Both the position numbers and the translations under genes were made by a program. From Companilactobacillus nantensis DSM 16982 (GTDB lineage Bacteria; Bacillota; Bacilli; Lactobacillales; Lactobacillaceae): a DNA stretch of 39,682 nucleotides. Below the pieces are notes generated by a model. The model was not told the DNA's origin, did not search any database, and saw nothing but the letters and a program-made list of their open reading frames with translations. Shown here piece after piece: positions 1-7,581 of this stretch (the first letter of the stretch is position 1; every line of letters begins with the position of its first letter). Location of the stretch: positions 1 through 39,682 of the forward strand of contig NZ_AZFV01000026.1 of the NCBI RefSeq assembly GCF_001435815.1. The letters are read 5' to 3'.

Positions 1-86
1 TAACTTGATTATAAAATTTGCCTACGATTTATTTTTCTTAATGGAGAATCTTAATCATAAAGTAAAAAATATTGCGGAATAATCTA

Positions 87-269
87 GTCGTAGGGGGTAA
101 ATGATTTAACCTGCAGTGAAGGTGGTGTTAGGGCGGCGGTTTTTGCCGTTCTTACAGCACGGACGTCTTTTGAAATTCGCGGGTTTTGCAAAGTTCAAAA
201 GCGAGGTACCAGACCTTGGCTGGGACCGGTCCACACAGCAGGTTAAATCATTTGCCACCGGAGACGGCA
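87..269 (+). repeat. Structured repeat, copy A (candidate ncRNA)
   Basis: First of four full copies of an element of about 180 bp. The outer stem pairs 96-114 with 238-256: 19 positions, one of them a T-G wobble when read on the plus strand. Inside are three hairpins. P4 pairs CGGC at 134-137 with GCCG at 145-148. P3 pairs TTTTGAA at 168-174 with TTCAAAA at 194-200. P2 pairs 205-212 with 220-227 around the conserved loop ACCTTGG. The 3' end carries the family terminal motif GGAGACGGCA (260-269). Strand is inferred from the wobble pairs. Short open frames across this region are by-products of the fold. Bases 1-86 hold nothing I recognise. Function unknown. Confidence 0.75.
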
Positions 270-282
270 TAATTAAAGATAA

Positions 283-318
283 TAAAAAATCCAGATAACC
301 TGAAAGATTATCTGGATT
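283..318 (-). terminator. Intrinsic terminator of uppP
   Basis: A perfect 11-bp stem (288-298 with 308-318) around a 9-nt loop begins 5 bp after the uppP stop codon. On the minus strand it is followed by a run of T. Read on the plus strand there is no T-run, so it acts for uppP only. Confidence 0.9.
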
Positions 319-322
319 AAAA

Positions 323-1162
323 TTAAGCAACCATAGCTTTGATACCAAAGTAAGCAATTACGATGATAGCTAAAATAATTCTATACCAACCAAATGCCTT
401 GAAGTCGTTACGTTTAATATAATCAAGTAAGAACTTGATTGAAGCGTAAGCAACGATAAATGATACTAAAGTACCAACAAGTAAGATGATTGTTTGACTA
501 CCAGTGAAGACATTGCCCTTCATGAAGTATTTTACGATCTTCAATAAACTAGCACCAAACATTGTTGGGATAGCCAAGAAGAATGAAAATTCTGTGGCGA
601 CGAATCTTGATGTACCAACAGTCATACCACCCAAGATAGTAGCTCCGGAACGTGATGTACCAGGAACTAGGGAAAGGACTTGGAAGAGCCCAATTTCTAA
701 GGCAGTTTTGTATGAAAGACTTTCGAGATCAGCTGTTTGTGGACGTTTGTCCTTAAGCCAATTTTCGACAACGATGAAAAGAATACCGTAAATTAACAAT
801 GTGGCAGAAATAACTTGCCAGCTAGTTAGATGAGCATCCATCCAGTCGTTTAAAGGTAAACCGATAATTACTGAAGGTAAGATAGCGACTAAAACTTTGA
901 ACCAAATACTCCAAGTTTGACTCTTCTCACGGTGATTTTTCTTAGGTGAGAAAGGGTTCAACTTGTGAAAGTAAATAAGGATAACCGCTAAAATGGCACC
1001 GAATTGAATAACTACCATGAACATGTTGATAAAAGCTTTTGATTCGTTCAATTTAATGAATTCATCAGCTAAATACAAGTGTCCAGTAGAACTGATAGGT
1101 AGAAATTCAGTAAAACCTTCGATGATACCAAGGATGATGGTTTTAATAATTTCAATGAACAT
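323..1162 (-). CDS. uppP: Undecaprenyl-diphosphatase UppP (BacA)
   Basis: Integral membrane phosphatase that removes a phosphate from undecaprenyl diphosphate, regenerating the lipid carrier for peptidoglycan and teichoic acid synthesis; its overproduction gives bacitracin resistance in other bacteria. The 279-residue length is normal for the family. The first family signature, [14 protein letters not shown] (about residues 15-28), and the second, PGTSRSGAT (about 168-176), are both intact and carry the catalytic Glu, Ser and Arg region. Hydrophobic segments fill most of the rest. The ATG start has GGAGAG 7-8 nt upstream. It lies downstream of the lactonase gene on the same strand, with a partial repeat between them; no clear promoter of its own was seen. 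Confidence 0.97.
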   Translation of the reverse strand: MFIEIIKTIILGIIEGFTEFLPISSTGHLYLADEFIKLNESKAFINMFMVVIQFGAILAVILIYFHKLNPFSPKKNHREKSQTWSIWFKVLVAILPSVIIGLPLNDWMDAHLTSWQVISATLLIYGILFIVVENWLKDKRPQTADLESLSYKTALEIGLFQVLSLVPGTSRSGATILGGMTVGTSRFVATEFSFFLAIPTMFGASLLKIVKYFMKGNVFTGSQTIILLVGTLVSFIVAYASIKFLLDYIKRNDFKAFGWYRIILAIIVIAYFGIKAMVA

Positions 1163-1193
1163 GACTACTCTCCTGCATTAATAAAAGTTGAAA

Positions 1194-1259
1194 GCCGTCT
1201 CCAGAGCTAAGAGAATTCATCTGCTATGCGGGCAAAAATCTCTCACAACCGGAAACGGC
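1194..1259 (-). repeat. Partial structured repeat, copy E
   Basis: On the minus strand this ends with CTGGAGACGGC, the terminal motif of the repeat family, preceded by GCATAGC and a 3'-arm-like stretch comparable to copy B (GCATAGCCAG). The three inner hairpins and the matching 5' arm are missing. The other edge carries GCCGTTTCC, which can pair with the terminal GGAGACGGC. It looks like a deletion derivative or solo end, and it fills most of the gap between the lactonase gene and uppP. Confidence 0.6.
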
Positions 1260-1290
1260 AAATTTAACTTTCGATTGTTAAAATTTAAAG

Positions 1291-2307
1291 CTAGATAAAG
1301 TGTACACAAGTACACTCGGGAATAGCAATATTATTTTCCAATTTGGTCAAGATTCCCTTGTTAGGATTACGCTTGAAAATAGACAAGTCGTCTGAATCTT
1401 GATTGGCAGAGATGACATATTTTTCAGATGGATCAAGGTCAAAATCACGAGGTCCTTTACCTGTTGCAACTGTACCAAGTTTCTTGAGACGGTCACCGTC
1501 TTTGTCAACACTGAAGGCCATAATAGTATCAGCACCACGAGTTGAAGCGTAAAGGAACTTGCCATCTTTACTAATTCTAATTGCGGCAGTCGTGTTCTTT
1601 TGTTCATCTTTAGCAGCGTCTGCTTCATCAACTAACGTTAGGCGAGCTGATTCTGCATCATATTTCATAACAAGAATCTTGGATGATAATTCACAGGCAA
1701 CATAGACATATGGTTTAGTAGGATTAAAGACTAAATGTCTAGGAGCATAACCTGATGGAGCAATGTAATTGTTCATCAATTTTGGTTCTTTGGGATTGTC
1801 GATATCGTAAATATAAATGCGGTCAGCACCGTAATCACAAATAATCAATTTTCCATCTGGTGTCAAAGCGCTAAAGTGAGGTTTTGATTGGTCTTGTTCA
1901 ACACGAGGACCATGACCTTCAAATTTAACTTCTGAGTAGTGTTCAATTTTACCATCAGCTGTTAAATGGTCGATTTTAACTTTGCTCAAGTGGAAGTAAG
2001 CACTAAAAATTAAATTACGACTTGGGTCAAATTTAACGTATGAAGGTGAAGTTGTTTCAGAAAAATCTTCGTCCAAAAGTTTTGGCTCGTCAGTCGAAAT
2101 ATCATAAACTACGATACCGCCACGGTCATCTTTTTTTGCGAGGGCAATCAATTTCATATCGTTCGTTACATCAATGTAAGTTGGTCCATTCAATTCAACT
2201 AGGACTTTAGGGGTAGTTAGTTCACCATTATCAGAATTAAATTCTGCGGAATAAACGCCTTTACCGGCTTTTTTGGTGTAACCACTAAAGAGAACCTTTT
2301 CAATCAT
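1291..2307 (-). CDS. Lactonase family protein (6-phosphogluconolactonase-like beta-propeller)
   Basis: A 338-residue member of the YkgB/Pgl lactonase family, predicted to be a cytosolic seven-bladed beta-propeller that hydrolyses 6-phosphogluconolactone in the oxidative pentose phosphate pathway. Propeller-like repeats are visible, such as YVKFDPSRNLIFSA, FSALTPDGKLIICDYGAD, HLVFNPTKPYVYVA and RISKDGKFLYASTRG, with the typical ending GPRDFDLDPSEKYVISANQ. The start is taken as the ATG at 2307 because GGAGG lies 8 nt upstream; a TTG 15 nt earlier in frame overlaps that ribosome site. It is divergent from the AI-2E-type gene across a 76-bp AT-rich gap. The enzyme activity is inferred from the family; some members act on other sugar lactones. 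Confidence 0.85.
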   Translation of the reverse strand: MIEKVLFSGYTKKAGKGVYSAEFNSDNGELTTPKVLVELNGPTYIDVTNDMKLIALAKKDDRGGIVVYDISTDEPKLLDEDFSETTSPSYVKFDPSRNLIFSAYFHLSKVKIDHLTADGKIEHYSEVKFEGHGPRVEQDQSKPHFSALTPDGKLIICDYGADRIYIYDIDNPKEPKLMNNYIAPSGYAPRHLVFNPTKPYVYVACELSSKILVMKYDAESARLTLVDEADAAKDEQKNTTAAIRISKDGKFLYASTRGADTIMAFSVDKDGDRLKKLGTVATGKGPRDFDLDPSEKYVISANQDSDDLSIFKRNPNKGILTKLENNIAIPECTCVHFI

Positions 2308-2383
2308 TATCAATTCCTCCAAATAATATATAGTATTATAATATACAGTATAATCTTACTAGAAAATTTTTGGGGAGCAGTCT
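2308..2383. promoter_or_regulatory. Divergent promoter region
   Basis: This very AT-rich 76-bp gap must hold the promoters of both divergent genes. A TATAAT at 2349-2354 can serve the plus-strand gene, but no good -35 stands 17 bp upstream. On the minus strand several TATTAT/TATAAT-like boxes overlap in the same stretch, so exact assignment is not possible by eye. Confidence 0.45.
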
Positions 2384-3592
2384 ATGAAAGAAACGCCAGA
2401 GAGAAAAAAAAGTTGGTTTTACAAATGGTTTCTCAATAATCAGCTGACGGTAGTTTTGATTAATATATTTTTGGTATTTTTGATTATTTTCTTATTTTCG
2501 AAAATCAGTTTTGTTTTCAAACCAGTCGATCAAATTTTAGGAATTACGATGCCACCAGTTATCTTAGCTTTGGTGTTATATTATTTGATCAATCCACTGA
2601 TCAATGTTTTGGAAAGTAAATTCCATGTTAATCGAATACTTTCAATTACCTTTGTCTTTATCATTATTTTGGCACTATTGATTTGGGGCGTTATGTCCTT
2701 GATTCCGTTCGTACAAAGCCAAGTTGATTCATTAGTCAAAAATTGGCCACAGTATTGGAATTCTTTGAATAAGAGTCTACAAAATATGTTTTCTGATCCG
2801 AAGTTGCATCTTGTTAAAGAACGTCTAGTAGAGACGAATGCTAGTGTTACAAAGAGTTTTGAAAAATCGATGGACCAGATTTTACCACAGACGATGAACA
2901 ATATTAGTTCAGCTGTCAGTGTGTTGACGAATGTTGTGATTATTTTAATGACAGCTCCATTTATCTTATTCTTCATGTTAAAAGATGATAAGAAATTCAA
3001 GGAATCGATTATCAAGTTTATGCCTGACCGTATTAAGACTTCAGTGGGCGATATGTTGTCCGAAATTAGTCAATCATTGAGTTCATATATTACAGGTCAG
3101 TTGACAGTTGCCTTCTGGGTGGCAGTCATGTTCTTCGTTGGGTATCTCATTATCGGTCAGCGTTACGCTTTGATTTTAGGTATCGTTGCAGGTATTTTGA
3201 ACTTGATTCCTTATATCGGCTCAACATTGGCCTTGGTACCTTCACTAGTCATTGCGGCGTTCATTGCGCCATCCATGGTCTTAAAAGTTTTAATTGTTTT
3301 CGCAGTTGAGCAGACCGTTGAAACACGTGTTATCTCACCAATCATTGTGGGTAATAAGATGCAAATGCATCCTGTAACGACGATTTTAGTTTTGTTAGTT
3401 TCTGCAGGTATGTATGGACTTATCGGTATGATTGCAGGTATTCCAATCTTTGCCATTTTGAAGATTATCTTTACAAGAATTTTCAATTGGTTCAAACGTA
3501 ATTCAACTTGGTATACTGAAGAAGAATTGCTGGAAACAAAAGAAGTTGATGAAGCTGAAGACACAAATAATTCGGAGAAAGTTCATAAATAA
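2384..3592 (+). CDS. AI-2E family transporter (putative membrane exporter)
   Basis: A 402-residue polytopic membrane protein of the AI-2E (UPF0118/PerM-YdiK) family. Two hydrophobic helices lie near residues 20-70. A soluble coiled segment with SQVDSLVKNWPQYWNSLN and related amphipathic sequence follows. Further membrane helices come after residue 185, including the conserved glycine- and proline-rich stretch GILNLIPYIGSTLALVPSL and the VISPIIVGNKMQMHPV motif. The tail is acidic and cytosolic. Family members export autoinducer-2 or act as Na+/H+ antiporters, and the sequence does not say which. The start has GGGGAG 7 nt upstream. The gene stands alone on the plus strand. Confidence 0.85.
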   Translation: MKETPERKKSWFYKWFLNNQLTVVLINIFLVFLIIFLFSKISFVFKPVDQILGITMPPVILALVLYYLINPLINVLESKFHVNRILSITFVFIIILALLIWGVMSLIPFVQSQVDSLVKNWPQYWNSLNKSLQNMFSDPKLHLVKERLVETNASVTKSFEKSMDQILPQTMNNISSAVSVLTNVVIILMTAPFILFFMLKDDKKFKESIIKFMPDRIKTSVGDMLSEISQSLSSYITGQLTVAFWVAVMFFVGYLIIGQRYALILGIVAGILNLIPYIGSTLALVPSLVIAAFIAPSMVLKVLIVFAVEQTVETRVISPIIVGNKMQMHPVTTILVLLVSAGMYGLIGMIAGIPIFAILKIIFTRIFNWFKRNSTWYTEEELLETKEVDEAEDTNNSEKVHK

Positions 3593-3708
3593 TTCAAAAT
3601 TTCATTGTATAGACCGTATATATCGTATATACTAGCTAATGAGTTTTGTGGTTATTTGTTTTTCTCAGGAGTGATTTTGACAAAAGCAAGTAAACAAGAG
3701 GCTATACT

Positions 3709-3754
3709 AGCGCATGTCCTTGCTGTGGTTATCACCGAGGAGATGCGCTTTTTT
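3709..3754 (+). terminator. Hairpin with T-run ahead of trmL (terminator or attenuator)
   Basis: AGCGCAT (3709-3715) pairs with ATGCGCT (3743-3749). Inner pairing is TCCT with AGGA, plus GTG with CAC, and a run of six T follows. It sits 117 bp after the AI-2E-type gene but ends only 20 bp before the trmL start codon. It can terminate the upstream transcript, yet it leaves no room for a trmL promoter after it. Confidence 0.7.
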
Positions 3755-3774
3755 AATTTTAAGGAGAATAGATA

Positions 3775-4284
3775 ATGACTAATCATATTGCATTGTATGA
3801 ACCATTGATGCCAGCCAATACTGGTAATATTGCTAGAACTTGTGCAGGTACGAATACTAAATTGCACCTTATCCGTCCACTCGGATTCAATACTGACGAT
3901 GCACACATGAAACGTGCAGGCTTAGATTATTGGAATAAAGTAGACATTACTTATCATGACAATTTGGATGCCTTCTTAAAATCAATTCCTGATGACAAGT
4001 ATCTCTATTTGATCACAAAGTTTTCTGATAAAATTTATAGTGACCAAGATTTTAGCGATACATCAGTTGATCACTATTTCTTGTTTGGTAAAGAAACAAC
4101 TGGTTTACCTGAAGATTTCATGCGACGTAATCCAGAAAAATGCTTACGTATTCCAATGAGCGATAATATTCGTGCGTTGAATTTATCCAATAGTGCAGCT
4201 TTAGTAATTTATGAAGCCGTTCGTCAACAACATTTTGCTGGACTAGAATTAAGTCATCATTATGAACACGATAAATTAGATTAG
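3775..4284 (+). CDS. trmL: tRNA (cytidine/uridine(34)-2'-O)-methyltransferase TrmL
   Basis: SPOUT-class methyltransferase that uses S-adenosylmethionine to 2'-O-methylate the wobble base 34 of leucine tRNAs in the cytosol. At 169 residues it is the usual minimalist single-domain length. The three SpoU motifs are present: the N-terminal EPLMPANTGNIARTC (about residues 9-23), FGKETTGLP (about 102-110) and the C-terminal knot sequence IPMSDNIRALNLSNSAA (about 124-140). An AAGGAG site lies 9 nt before the ATG. The DUF1149 gene follows 12 bp downstream, so the two probably share a transcript. Confidence 0.93.
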   Translation: MTNHIALYEPLMPANTGNIARTCAGTNTKLHLIRPLGFNTDDAHMKRAGLDYWNKVDITYHDNLDAFLKSIPDDKYLYLITKFSDKIYSDQDFSDTSVDHYFLFGKETTGLPEDFMRRNPEKCLRIPMSDNIRALNLSNSAALVIYEAVRQQHFAGLELSHHYEHDKLD

Positions 4285-4296
4285 GGGAAAAAGAAT

Positions 4297-4755
4297 ATGA
4301 AAATTAATAAAGGTGAAGTTACAGTTCAATCATTTCATTACGATGTCGAAGCACCAACAGCCGATACGAAGACTGATTTGAATATTAATATCGAACATCC
4401 TGGTTTAAAGGATGAAAATGGTCAACTTTTACCCGAAGATGAAGGTAAAATTCTCCAAGTAGTCGTTCCTTTTGAAATTCATATGGAAGATGCACCATTC
4501 AAAGTTTCCGGACTAATCGGCCAAGTCGTTCAACCAATTGGTTTCCACGGCGAAATCCAAGACTTAGATGCCAAACAAGTCCAACAATTGTCACGCCCAG
4601 TTGTTGAATACATCGAAACGTTAACATATCAAGTAACTAGTGTTACATTGAATCATGGCGTTTCACTCAACTTTACTAATAATGCTGAGATTACACCTAA
4701 TGAAGCAGTTGAAGAGTTGAGAGCTGAAGAATCAAAAAATAAAGAAGATAAATAA
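4297..4755 (+). CDS. DUF1149 family protein (SecB-like fold)
   Basis: A 152-residue acidic cytosolic protein. I recognise it as the DUF1149 family of lactic acid bacteria, which is structurally related to the export chaperone SecB. Visible family traits are the beta-rich N-terminal half, VPFEIHMEDAPFKVSG in the middle, and the helix LSRPVVEYIETLTYQVT followed by a beta strand. The last 20 residues are charged and probably disordered. No signal peptide or membrane segment. It follows trmL by 12 bp with GGGGAAAAAG as ribosome site. Chaperone function is inference from the fold. Confidence 0.75.
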   Translation: MKINKGEVTVQSFHYDVEAPTADTKTDLNINIEHPGLKDENGQLLPEDEGKILQVVVPFEIHMEDAPFKVSGLIGQVVQPIGFHGEIQDLDAKQVQQLSRPVVEYIETLTYQVTSVTLNHGVSLNFTNNAEITPNEAVEELRAEESKNKEDK

Positions 4756-4891
4756 AGTATTCTATTTATAGAGCAGAGAAAATATACTTGTGGTGTCAGT
4801 TAATTTGTCACCATCAATTTCAATAACAAATTCGGAATAACTGAATATGGCCTCGTTCGTCTTCGGAAATTTAGAGTTTGAAAAGACTTCA

Positions 4892-5071
4892 GTCGGAGGA
4901 ATCGAGAATAGTTACTGGCTGTGAAAGTGGTGTTAGTACGGGTGGGTTTCCCGTGCTTACAGCACCGGGCGTGTTTGGAGACTCGCTTGCGAGGCTTCAA
5001 ACCGAGGTCTGAGACCTTGGCTCAGACCGGTCCGCATAGCCAGTAACTATTTCTCGATTCTGGAGACGGCA
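4892..5071 (+). repeat. Structured repeat, copy B (candidate ncRNA)
   Basis: Second full copy, same orientation as A, filling most of the 426-bp gap before ftsK. The outer stem pairs 4899-4919 with 5039-5060, with one bulged T in the 3' arm, and its sequence is unrelated to that of copy A. P4 pairs GTACGGG (4936-4942) with CCCGTGC (4950-4956) through one T-G wobble. P3 pairs GTTTG/CAAAC and CTCGC/GCGAG. P2 is a perfect 8-bp stem, GGTCTGAG/CTCAGACC (5006-5013 with 5021-5028), around the conserved loop ACCTTGG. The copy ends in GGAGACGGCA and is followed 28 bp later by a terminator on the same strand. An open frame antisense to it (4800-5000) is not a gene. Confidence 0.78.
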
Positions 5072-5098
5072 TATTTAACTAACAATATATAAGATATA

Positions 5099-5124
5099 AA
5101 CAGTCCAGTTGGGCTGTTTTTTTT
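5099..5124 (+). terminator. Intrinsic terminator
   Basis: AACAGTCC (5099-5106) pairs with GGGCTGTT (5111-5118) around a 4-nt loop, followed by eight T. It comes after copy B, so it could end either the trmL-DUF1149 transcript or a transcript of copy B. Confidence 0.85.
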
Positions 5125-5139
5125 AAGGCTCAAAAAAGG

Positions 5140-5145
5140 TATAAT
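5140..5145 (+). promoter_or_regulatory. Possible -10 of ftsK
   Basis: A TATAAT 37 bp before the ftsK start. The matching -35 position falls in the T-run of the preceding terminator (TTTTTT, 17-bp spacing), so it is weak. It is the only consensus-like -10 in the gap. Confidence 0.3.
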
Positions 5146-5181
5146 TTTAGATGATTACTTTTAAACTCATGTGAGGTACTT

Positions 5182-7581
5182 ATGGTTAGAAAAAAGGCAA
5201 GTGCAACGCCTAGAAAGAGAAAAAAAACAGTTGATAATTCACGGCTGATTCGCTCATTAGTCAGTTTGTTGTGGATTATTCTGTCGGTTTTAGGACTATT
5301 TAAATTCGGCATTGTCGGTAAAACATTCGATAACTTATATCGTATTTTTGTCGGCGACAGTTATCCGGTCTTGTTGATTGTCAGCATCTTCATTGGTGCC
5401 GTTATAATTGCCACAGGACGAATACCCGTTATGACGCCGAAACGTAGTTTTGGACTATTATTCATATATTTAGGATCATTAATTATTTTACATGGCATCT
5501 TCTTTTCCAGTATGTCTCTGTATCACAACTATAATCTCGTCACATGGAACACCCTAGCTGCCGATATGACGCAAGTCTCAGTTGATGGCTCAGTCGGTGG
5601 AGGAATGATTGGCTCGTATCTATACAGTTTCTTCATGCCAATGTTCTCAAGTATTGGAACTTACTTTGTGACAGCATTGATTATTTTTATCGGTGTCTTG
5701 ATGTTATTTAATGTCACGATGAAACAAGTTTCAATTGTAACGACAGACTTGCTAGTTAAATGTAAACATTTGGCTCTTAAGTTAAAGGATATTATTTCAG
5801 GTCACTACAATAATTACGTTGATAACCGCAAAACGCCTCGTCAAAAGACTGCGCCAACGGCAAAATCAACGTATGAAGCGCCTGAAGTTACTCGTGATGG
5901 CAGTAAGATTGCCGATGGCTTAGGTAGTTTTCAAAGCCATGATGAGACACCAGAGGAAGATTTCAAGATTGAAGGTGTTCCTCAAGCTAGTCCGACTGTA
6001 ACGCCTGAGGTGGACGATACGAAGACTGCTGACGTACTGTCGAAGCCTTATGGGATTGATGGGACGAAAGATAAGGATTTGCCTGACCCGGTTAGTTCTA
6101 AAAAGACTGAGGGTACAGTTAATAATGATGATTACAAATTACCAACGACTGATTTATTGAAACAAGTTCCACAAACAGATCAAACGTCTGAAGTACATTT
6201 GATTGAGGAAAATAAAGATAAATTGCGTCAGACCTTTAAGAGTTTTGGGGTTGATGTAGAAGTTAAGAAAGCTAGTTTAGGACCTACAATTACTAAGTAT
6301 GAAGTTCAACCAGCTGTCGGAGTCAAGGTAAGTAAAATTGTTAACTTGGCTGACGATTTAGCGTTAGCTCTAGCAGCGAAAGATATCCGTATTGAAGCGC
6401 CGATTCCTGGGAAACCATTTGTCGGAATTGAAGTTCCTAACAAGACTACTTCAACGGTATCGTTTAGAGATATTACTGAGCGTCAAAAAGATAAGACACA
6501 TCCATTGGTCGTACCACTAGGTAAGGATGTTTCAGGTAATATTATTGAAGCTGATATTACCAAGATGCCCCATTTACTAATTGCGGGTTCAACTGGTAGT
6601 GGTAAATCTGTCGCTATCAATACGATTATTACTGGTATCTTGATGAAAGCTAAACCAAATGAAGTGAAATTGATTTTAATTGATCCAAAGATGGTTGAGT
6701 TGAATGTTTATAACGGTATTCCGCAGTTGTTGATTCCGGTTGTAACGGATGCTAGAAGAGCAGCTGGTGCTTTGCAAAAGGCTGTTAAGGAAATGGAACG
6801 GCGTTATAAGCTATTTGCTGAAACGAGTCATCGTAATATTGGTGAATATAATGATGATGTCGATAAATTCAATAAAACAGCAGCTGACGAGGATAAAATG
6901 GAACGTTTGCCATATGTCGTCGTTATAGTCGATGAGCTATCTGACTTGATGATGGTTGCTGGACATGAAGTTGAAGCAGCTATCGTTCGGTTGGCCCAAA
7001 TGGCTCGTGCGGCTGGGCTACACATTATTATCGCGACGCAACGTCCATCTGTTGATGTTATTACAGGTTTGATCAAAGCCAATATTCCTTCAAGAATTGC
7101 TTTTGCCGTTTCAAGTGGTGTCGATTCACGAACGATTCTTGATTCAGTTGGAGCTGAGAAACTGCTTGGTCGTGGTGATATGTTGTTCCAACCAATTGGT
7201 AAGAGTAAACCAGTTCGACTTCAAGGAGCTTATATTTCTGAATCGGAAGTTGAAAATGTGGTTAAATTCGTTAGTGAACAGCAACAAGCTGAGTACGATG
7301 AAGATATGATTCCAACCGATGTTGATGAAGGCGGATCAGACGGTGATAAACCAGAAGATGAATATTGGGAAGATGCGGTTGAATTGATAGTTAAACAACA
7401 ATCAGCCAGTGTCTCCATGCTTCAAAGACGGTTTGCGATTGGGTATAATCGTGCTGCCCGAATGGTTGACGAGATGGAAAATCGGGGTATCGTAGGACCT
7501 TCAGAGGGAAGTAAGCCTCGAAAAGTATTAATAACCCCCGAACAGCTTGAAACAATTAGAAAAAATCAGGTGAAAAATTGA
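5182..7581 (+). CDS. ftsK: DNA translocase FtsK/SpoIIIE
   Basis: Septum-located ATP-driven DNA pump that clears chromosome arms from the closing division site. The 799 residues follow the family plan. A basic N-terminus is followed by about four transmembrane segments (residues 20-180), a low-complexity acidic linker (about 200-340) and the RecA-like motor. Walker A GSTGSGKS lies near 468-475 and Walker B VVVIVDELSDLMM near 577-589. ATQRPSVDVITG follows. The C-terminal gamma winged helix, which reads polar DNA motifs, includes FAIGYNRAARMVDEME. GAGGT precedes the ATG. Its stop codon overlaps the ymfF start, which suggests translational coupling. Confidence 0.96.
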   Translation: MVRKKASATPRKRKKTVDNSRLIRSLVSLLWIILSVLGLFKFGIVGKTFDNLYRIFVGDSYPVLLIVSIFIGAVIIATGRIPVMTPKRSFGLLFIYLGSLIILHGIFFSSMSLYHNYNLVTWNTLAADMTQVSVDGSVGGGMIGSYLYSFFMPMFSSIGTYFVTALIIFIGVLMLFNVTMKQVSIVTTDLLVKCKHLALKLKDIISGHYNNYVDNRKTPRQKTAPTAKSTYEAPEVTRDGSKIADGLGSFQSHDETPEEDFKIEGVPQASPTVTPEVDDTKTADVLSKPYGIDGTKDKDLPDPVSSKKTEGTVNNDDYKLPTTDLLKQVPQTDQTSEVHLIEENKDKLRQTFKSFGVDVEVKKASLGPTITKYEVQPAVGVKVSKIVNLADDLALALAAKDIRIEAPIPGKPFVGIEVPNKTTSTVSFRDITERQKDKTHPLVVPLGKDVSGNIIEADITKMPHLLIAGSTGSGKSVAINTIITGILMKAKPNEVKLILIDPKMVELNVYNGIPQLLIPVVTDARRAAGALQKAVKEMERRYKLFAETSHRNIGEYNDDVDKFNKTAADEDKMERLPYVVVIVDELSDLMMVAGHEVEAAIVRLAQMARAAGLHIIIATQRPSVDVITGLIKANIPSRIAFAVSSGVDSRTILDSVGAEKLLGRGDMLFQPIGKSKPVRLQGAYISESEVENVVKFVSEQQQAEYDEDMIPTDVDEGGSDGDKPEDEYWEDAVELIVKQQSASVSMLQRRFAIGYNRAARMVDEMENRGIVGPSEGSKPRKVLITPEQLETIRKNQVKN

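Noticed and set aside
106-357. Open frames on both strands across copy A (also 116-298), 4800-5000 across copy B and 18591-18788 across copy D
   Set aside because: They overlay the self-complementary repeat, lack ribosome sites and differ between copies; by-products of the fold.
2308-2322. Upstream TTG start for the lactonase gene
   Set aside because: It overlaps the GGAGG ribosome site of the ATG at 2307.
2325-2355. Operator-like symmetry in the divergent promoter gap
   Set aside because: The symmetry is partial and the sequence nearly all A and T.
3616-3632. Palindrome GTATATATCGTATATAC after the AI-2E-type gene
   Set aside because: AT alternation makes such palindromes likely by chance, there is no T-run, and no gene start is close.
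3677-3708. TTGACA and TATACT as a trmL promoter
   Set aside because: The spacer is 20 bp and the -10 abuts a terminator-like stem, so I did not call it.
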